DNA from: Algibacter sp.
GTDB lineage: Bacteria; Bacteroidota; Bacteroidia; Flavobacteriales; Flavobacteriaceae
NCBI RefSeq assembly: GCF_029245835.1
Contig: NZ_JAQWOO010000081.1
Coordinates: 1 to 51,438 of the forward strand
Direction of reading: 5' to 3'
DNA length: 51,438 bases
Positions 46,832 through 51,438 of the stretch are shown one piece after another. Made by a program: the position numbers and the translations under genes. The notes under the pieces were generated by a model. That model was not told where the DNA came from. It made no database searches and saw only the letters and a program-made list of their open reading frames with translations. Positions within the stretch are counted from its first letter, which is position 1, and every line of letters starts with the position of its first letter.

Positions 46832-49800
46832 TTATTTACCAATATTGATGTGTACATAGGTTCTAATCTCCCATTCGCTTCCGTTACCAAATCCAACTGG
46901 ACTTGCTAGAGGAATTGCTGGAACTGCGCCAGCTGGAGCTGCAATAGGTGAATACCTAGGTGAATTTTGATCTAACGATCGCCACGAGCCACGGATACCT
47001 ATCTTAGTATCTGGAAGAATAAACCAATCTGGTTTTCCTATTGATGTTGAAATATCAATAATGTTTTGAACTGGAAATGTGAGGTTAAAATCGCGGTGGT
47101 AATCAAAAGGTCCCCAATCGTTAACCTTGAAACCATAGTCAATTTTCCAATTGTTATAAATCATTTTAAAGTTTCCACCAAAGCGTTCTATAGTTCTATC
47201 GCTATCACCATTCGCTTGAGCATTCCCACCATAAAAGTTTGCAATAATTCCTAAATCTCTATTTACTTTAGAAACAACACGAGAACTTATTTCCCAAAGG
47301 TCTTGTCGTGGTGCAGATTGTCCGAACGGAGCAAAAGTACGATTGGCTAAAAACCCTATGGCTGCATCTTGTGCTGTAGGATGATGACGGTACACAAAAC
47401 CTAGGTTAAACGCAATTTTTGCATCCTCCGCACGGTCGTTATCCCACTCATAAAAAAACGATCCTGGTGTGGGGTCAAAAGTTAAAAGTAACTCCCCAGC
47501 TGTTGTTTCTCTGTTACCTCTAACAGCGAACGGATCGCTTATAAAGTTCCTTAATCTTCCAGGAGCACCTATATCGTTAGGCATTGGTGCTACTAAAGGT
47601 TTTTGCCAAAGGAAGTTTGGTGCAATTTGCCATTTTCCTGTGCTTACTGTAAAACCGGTAAGTACATTGGTTTGGTTACCACTTCCTGAATCCTTAAGTT
47701 TCCACCCTGTAAATGTCATTGTCGCATCAGCACCTCCATTAGCTACTAAGCCCATATAAGCACCTTGAGCGTACCAATTAAACCTTCCTTTTTGATACGT
47801 TATTTTTGCTTTTGCACCCCAGTTGTCATCTGAATTTATTTTATCTTGGTAAACCACATAATTACCTGATTCGCCAGTGACGTCTTGAAACGAACTCCCA
47901 TTTAATGGACTACCTCCCCAAATACCACCTATTAAAAAATCAAAAGCTCCAAATTCTCTTTCAAGAGCTATAGTAGCGCGTTCTGTAGGCCATCCCGGAA
48001 TCACACCACTACGAACCTGATTAGCATTAAGAATCCTTTGTCCGTTTGCATCGAAATTTAAGCCTGTATCTAAGTCTCTATGATAGATACCAGTTACGTC
48101 CCAATGATTTAATTTTGTTCTATACTTTAAAAGTACGGTTGGATTTGCTCCCCACCATAATTGTGGGCCAAATGCTGCCTTAAACCCATCTAAAGACCCT
48201 TTTCCATCAACCTCCATGCCTAATATCTCACCATTATAGATATCTAAGTTAGGGCCATAATTAGCTTCCGGATATAAACCGAAAAAATCGCCCTCATACT
48301 GCCAATGGTAATGTCCTGTTCTATAAAAACCTCTTACATCTGCATGTTTTGAGTTCCATTCAAACTCTGCGTTATAAACTCTTACTCGATTATTATCTGT
48401 TATAACAATTTCTTCACCGTTTGCATTTACTACCGTTATAGGGGTGCCAACACTTTCGTAAAAAATCTGATCAATAGGGTTTTGCGCTACGTTACCAAGT
48501 ACATTAAAGTTAACTTCTGCCCTCATATTCGAAGTTGGGTTTCCTTCAACACCTATATAATAAGACTGCATATGATCAAACCCCAATTGGTTTGGAAAGT
48601 CTTCAGTATCTGGATCAGCAGTATTTGGAGTTGTTATTAAACTTCCCCCTGTATTAAATGTTGAAAACTCAGCTCTGAAATTACTAAGTCTAATTTTATC
48701 TGAGCCATCTCCTTTTAAAGCTGCTTTATCGCCACGTGCTTTTAAAACCGCATCCATAAGTTGAATGTTACTAAAATGATTTTCAACAAACGCTGCATCA
48801 ACGCCTTCAGCATAAGGGTTTAATTGATGTGCTTCTTTTAAGGCGTAATAAGCGGCACGTGGATATAATTCGTAAAGTCCTCTAGAACTAGTTGGTCCTT
48901 TTGCACATATACCAAACCACTCTTCGTTCATATTGTTTTCGCCAGGTGCTAAATCAATAGAATAGCCACCATTAGCCCATGATGCGTTCGTGTCGTGCAA
49001 ATCGGCATTCTCTCTATCATCAAAACCAAATTTCCACCAGCCATCACTAAACTGAAATGTAAAACCTCCTAAAGAGTTATTTGCTTTTCCTAATCCAGCA
49101 GCATTTTGATAAATCTCCTTCCAGTTCTCAACCATATAATAGGCCTGAGCTTTTTGGTCTTCTTTACCCTCAATAGCATTAAAAGCATCAGCTCCAAACT
49201 CAGTAAACATAATTGGCTTGTTAAGCTTTTCTTTCACAACGTCAAACATGTCTGTAAACGACGCTCCACGATAAGAATTCACCCCATATATATCTACATC
49301 TTTACATTCTTCTGCGATAATATCAATAAACAAAACGTCACCGTTACATATAGCAACGGGATGCGAAGGATCCATTTCTTTTATCATTTTAGAAACTTCG
49401 TTCATCAACCTATACATTGGTCGTCCACGACTTTCTCCTATAAAATTTATTCTTCCTTCATCATCTGGAAAATCCTCAGTTTCCGCACCTGCCCAAAACA
49501 AACCATAATTGTTTTCGTTACCTAATAAATAAAGCAGTAAACCCGGTGTATCTTTATACCCTTCTACCAAATCTTTCATATCTGTCACCAACTGATCTTT
49601 TGTAGTTGGGTCATCATAAATAGTAACGGGCGTCCATGCACCATTAATAGTTAAACCATATCGACCAAAAGAATGATTAAGCATGGTATAGATACCGTAG
49701 TTTTCGTAGATATACTTAATCCATCTTGCTGGAACTCCAGTGTATTGGCGTATTACATTAACATTCATATTCTTTAACAAAGACATTTCTGTGTCAAGTC

Positions 49801-50020
49801 CTGCCTTGATAACATCATCTGATTTGTTCCAAAAATTGGCATTAACAGTATTTGTTCCAATTGGGATAAAATCCCAATTCATACCATTAATTATAAAATC
49901 CTCTCCATTGACAACTAATTTCATGCCGTCTGCATTACTTACAACTTCTACTTTATTTGCCTGCGCAAAAGAGAATGTTGTAAATAATAAGAGTAATAAT
50001 CTTAGAAAATTGTTTTTCAT
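46832..50020 (-). CDS. glycosidase (TIM barrel) fused to an outer-membrane beta-barrel
   Basis: A 1062-residue exported protein (signal about 1-19). Residues about 22-405 form a clan GH-A-like (beta/alpha)8 domain, most like the GH2 TIM-barrel group. Candidate catalytic residues are acid/base E169 (LLGNENNYGLFW) and nucleophile E274 (MFTEFGADAFN). A short helical link leads from about residue 445 to amphipathic strands rich in Tyr, Trp and Asn to the end (WEIRTYVHINIGK), typical of a large outer-membrane barrel. The enzyme would thus be held on the membrane by its own barrel. It is the first gene of the main operon, with no SusC/SusD next to it. The GH family is uncertain; the two-part architecture is clear by reading. 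Confidence 0.85.
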   Translation of the reverse strand: MKNNFLRLLLLLFTTFSFAQANKVEVVSNADGMKLVVNGEDFIINGMNWDFIPIGTNTVNANFWNKSDDVIKAGLDTEMSLLKNMNVNVIRQYTGVPARWIKYIYENYGIYTMLNHSFGRYGLTINGAWTPVTIYDDPTTKDQLVTDMKDLVEGYKDTPGLLLYLLGNENNYGLFWAGAETEDFPDDEGRINFIGESRGRPMYRLMNEVSKMIKEMDPSHPVAICNGDVLFIDIIAEECKDVDIYGVNSYRGASFTDMFDVVKEKLNKPIMFTEFGADAFNAIEGKEDQKAQAYYMVENWKEIYQNAAGLGKANNSLGGFTFQFSDGWWKFGFDDRENADLHDTNASWANGGYSIDLAPGENNMNEEWFGICAKGPTSSRGLYELYPRAAYYALKEAHQLNPYAEGVDAAFVENHFSNIQLMDAVLKARGDKAALKGDGSDKIRLSNFRAEFSTFNTGGSLITTPNTADPDTEDFPNQLGFDHMQSYYIGVEGNPTSNMRAEVNFNVLGNVAQNPIDQIFYESVGTPITVVNANGEEIVITDNNRVRVYNAEFEWNSKHADVRGFYRTGHYHWQYEGDFFGLYPEANYGPNLDIYNGEILGMEVDGKGSLDGFKAAFGPQLWWGANPTVLLKYRTKLNHWDVTGIYHRDLDTGLNFDANGQRILNANQVRSGVIPGWPTERATIALEREFGAFDFLIGGIWGGSPLNGSSFQDVTGESGNYVVYQDKINSDDNWGAKAKITYQKGRFNWYAQGAYMGLVANGGADATMTFTGWKLKDSGSGNQTNVLTGFTVSTGKWQIAPNFLWQKPLVAPMPNDIGAPGRLRNFISDPFAVRGNRETTAGELLLTFDPTPGSFFYEWDNDRAEDAKIAFNLGFVYRHHPTAQDAAIGFLANRTFAPFGQSAPRQDLWEISSRVVSKVNRDLGIIANFYGGNAQANGDSDRTIERFGGNFKMIYNNWKIDYGFKVNDWGPFDYHRDFNLTFPVQNIIDISTSIGKPDWFILPDTKIGIRGSWRSLDQNSPRYSPIAAPAGAVPAIPLASPVGFGNGSEWEIRTYVHINIGK

Positions 50021-50132
50021 AGTTTCACTTATTTTGAGTTGTTCGTTTAATTAGTAAGCTTTGTTAGGTAAAAACTTTGGGGAAAGACTTTTGTTAAAAA
50101 TACCTTAAAACATTACGAATTAAATAAAAAAT

Positions 50133-50152
50133 ACCTCAACAAAAAACATACA
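50133..50152 (-). promoter_or_regulatory. shared 20-bp promoter motif, copy A
   Basis: On the minus strand it reads TGTATGTTTTTTGTTGAGGT, 113 bp before the ATG of the GH-barrel gene. Copy B lies before the T9SS protein gene. Confidence 0.65.
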
Positions 50153-50258
50153 CTGCTAAAAAACACCCCTATTTTTGACAGAATAGCAATATCAATAGGG
50201 TTTAATTCCCATATTATTTATTAAAGAACACTTATTTAAATTTCAATATTTTATATAA

Positions 50259-50279
50259 TGTTGTGGTATTGTATAGGTA
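50259..50279. promoter_or_regulatory. direct repeat with 11-bp period, copy A (likely operator)
   Basis: TGTTGTGGTA and TGTATAGGTA are spaced by one base, giving an 11-bp period and the same orientation as the better conserved copy at 24071-24091. The repeat lies 239 bp before the GH-barrel gene. The rest of this 489-bp gap (50021-50509) holds no gene. Confidence 0.6.
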
Positions 50280-50509
50280 TAATACTTTAATGTTGTGTTT
50301 GTTTTTTTGAATGTTTATATTATAGAACATTGTATAAGGTCATAAATGTTATTTTTTTGAAAAAAATTAATGTTAATCTAAATAAATTGTTAAAAAATAT
50401 TTCTATTCAAGACTAAACTTGAAAGCACAATAACTACATCATTGAAATTATAAGTATCTTTATGAATTAGTTATGATTGCAAGGTTCCACTTTTTAAAAA
50501 TTAATAATA

Positions 50510-51211
50510 ATGGATTACAAAAAAATAAAACAAGAATTTTGGGAAAAGGGGTATGTTATTTTTGAAGCGTTCTTTCCCGAAGACCTGATGGACCAATATC
50601 AACAAATTAATCTAGATCATTTCCGATTGAATAAAGGTTGGGAACACACTAATGATTATATCACTAAATCTCAAAATGAAGTTATTCCATGGTTCCCATA
50701 TCAAGAAGGTAAGCCTTATTTTGATGACATTGATAAAGACGACACATTTAACAAAATAACTGATGCCATTTTAGATAATAAATGGGAGAATTTATATTGC
50801 ATGATGATGTTTTCCAAAGCAGGTAGTATAGGTCAGGCTTGGCATCAAGACTGTCCGCCAGAAAATTCAAAAATGTACAATTTGAATAGATTAGTATATA
50901 CGCATGATATTACTGAAGACACAGGAGGCGCTATTGTAATTATGCCTGAAGCACACAAAGCAGGGGTTTTACCAGTAGGGGTACCCCATGAGGATATAGA
51001 AGGTCAAGTGGTTTATAGACCTCAAAAAGGTACTGTAATATTTTTACATGGGCATTGCTTTCATAGGGTTATGCCTGTAAAAGAGGATAGAGTATCTTCT
51101 AATTTTAGAGCAGTCCCTTTAGGTGTACCAGAAGACATAACGGATATTTGTGTCTATAGAAACATGCGTTATAAATTTTCAACTGAAGAAATAATTGAAG
51201 AACGCTTTTAA
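50510..51211 (+). CDS. PhyH-type Fe(II)/2-oxoglutarate dioxygenase
   Basis: A 233-residue cytosolic protein of the phytanoyl-CoA dioxygenase family. The iron-binding HxD is H112 and D114 in GQAWHQDCPPE, and the distal His lies in FLHGHCFHRVMPV (H182 or H185). An Arg in the following VSSNFRAVPLG could bind 2-oxoglutarate. The start MDYKKIKQEFWEKGYVIFE is typical of the family. It is divergent from the glucan locus and may share control sequence with it, but a role in glucan use is not evident. The substrate is unknown. Confidence 0.85.
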   Translation: MDYKKIKQEFWEKGYVIFEAFFPEDLMDQYQQINLDHFRLNKGWEHTNDYITKSQNEVIPWFPYQEGKPYFDDIDKDDTFNKITDAILDNKWENLYCMMMFSKAGSIGQAWHQDCPPENSKMYNLNRLVYTHDITEDTGGAIVIMPEAHKAGVLPVGVPHEDIEGQVVYRPQKGTVIFLHGHCFHRVMPVKEDRVSSNFRAVPLGVPEDITDICVYRNMRYKFSTEEIIEERF

Positions 51212-51330
51212 AGAAAATTAAATAAATCGATGACTTCATACAAAGGTTTGGTGTGCATAAGAACGCCATAACTTGTGTTATCTCTTAATTGGTTTCAAAT
51301 AGGCAGTATCTCATAAACTGTGTAAGTTTT

Positions 51331-51365
51331 AAAATCTCAGGTTAATATTTAGCCTGAGATTTTTT
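51331..51365 (+). terminator. hairpin before the transposase gene
   Basis: AAAATCTCAGG and CCTGAGATTTTT form a stem of 10-11 bp around an 11-nt AT loop with a T-run. It could stop read-through from the upstream gene into the transposase, as is common at the ends of insertion sequences. Confidence 0.7.
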
Positions 51366-51393
51366 ATTTATTAATTTTAAATTTTACACATTT

Positions 51394-51438
51394 ATGAAAC
51401 CAGAAGATTTATTGAACGAAGATTTTTTAAAGCAATTT
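51394..51438 (+). CDS. IS256-family transposase, first 15 codons
   Basis: The ATG at 51394 begins MKPEDLLNEDFLKQF and is cut by the window edge. This N-terminus matches my memory of Bacteroidota IS256 transposases of the MutA/Tra-like type. Too little is present to see the DDE residues. Confidence 0.6.
   Translation, partial: MKPEDLLNEDFLKQF

Larger units (their letters stand above)
51315..51438 (+). mobile_element. left end of an IS256-like insertion sequence (partial)
   Basis: The sequence AAACTGTGTAAGTTTTA near 51315 may be the terminal inverted repeat, followed by a hairpin (51331-51365) and the start of a transposase gene. The right end is outside the window, so the boundary is only approximate. 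Confidence 0.5.

Noticed and set aside
46832-50020. Two separate genes joined by a missed frame change.
   Set aside because: The frame is continuous through the link region and there is no internal stop or start context at the boundary.

Overview
The window looks like the chromosome of a marine member of the Flavobacteriaceae (Bacteroidota). The DNA is AT-rich, several genes have TAnnTTTG-type -7 promoter elements, there is a type IX secretion (T9SS) tail, SPII lipoproteins are abundant, and family-typical genes are present (DUF4837, DUF4175, an OmpH-like lipoprotein, YbeY with the HGxLHxxGYKD variant). No species can be named from the sequence alone.

Positions 1-22.4 kb are a housekeeping block. 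In order: DUF4837 lipoprotein (cut by the left edge), MltD-like lytic transglycosylase, pgk, holB, an OmpH/Skp-like lipoprotein, a methyltransferase, mnmG flanked by two parS-like palindromes, ybeY, a DUF4175 membrane protein, gltX, a small secreted protein, an outer-membrane barrel, an SPFH/stomatin protein, a GNAT/FemAB-like protein, DUF1761, glnS, folB, tRNA-Cys with a decayed partial copy just downstream, and a LysE-type exporter.

Positions 22.4-50.3 kb are a beta-glucan (laminarin-type) utilisation locus, all on the minus strand, so it reads from 50.0 kb down to 22.5 kb. First comes a surface section: a glycosidase fused to an outer-membrane beta-barrel, a glycan-binding lipoprotein interrupted by an in-frame TGA, a GH16 lipoprotein and a PKD/CBM lipoprotein. 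A strong hairpin follows, then a processing and uptake section: a GH149-like beta-1,3-glucan phosphorylase, two large GH17 enzymes, a GH30, a GPH-type MFS symporter, an unknown two-TM protein, a leaderless GH17, an MFS-GH17 fusion, another leaderless GH17, an FG-GAP/ASPIC lipoprotein and, as a separate unit, a T9SS-secreted carbohydrate-binding protein. The inferred flow is surface cleavage by GH16 and the GH-barrel, periplasmic trimming by GH17 and GH30, uptake by MFS symporters, and cytosolic hydrolysis or phosphorolysis by GH17 and GH149. No SusC/SusD pair is present, which is unusual for such a locus and makes the GH-barrel fusion the most notable protein.

The two promoter regions of the glucan locus (upstream of 50020 and of 23847) share a two-part signature: a direct repeat with 11-bp period (TGTAGTGGTA type) about 225-240 bp before the start codon, and a 20-bp motif about 90-113 bp before it. 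No regulator gene lies in the window.

The right edge has a divergent PhyH-type 2-oxoglutarate oxygenase gene and the first 15 codons of an IS256-like transposase.
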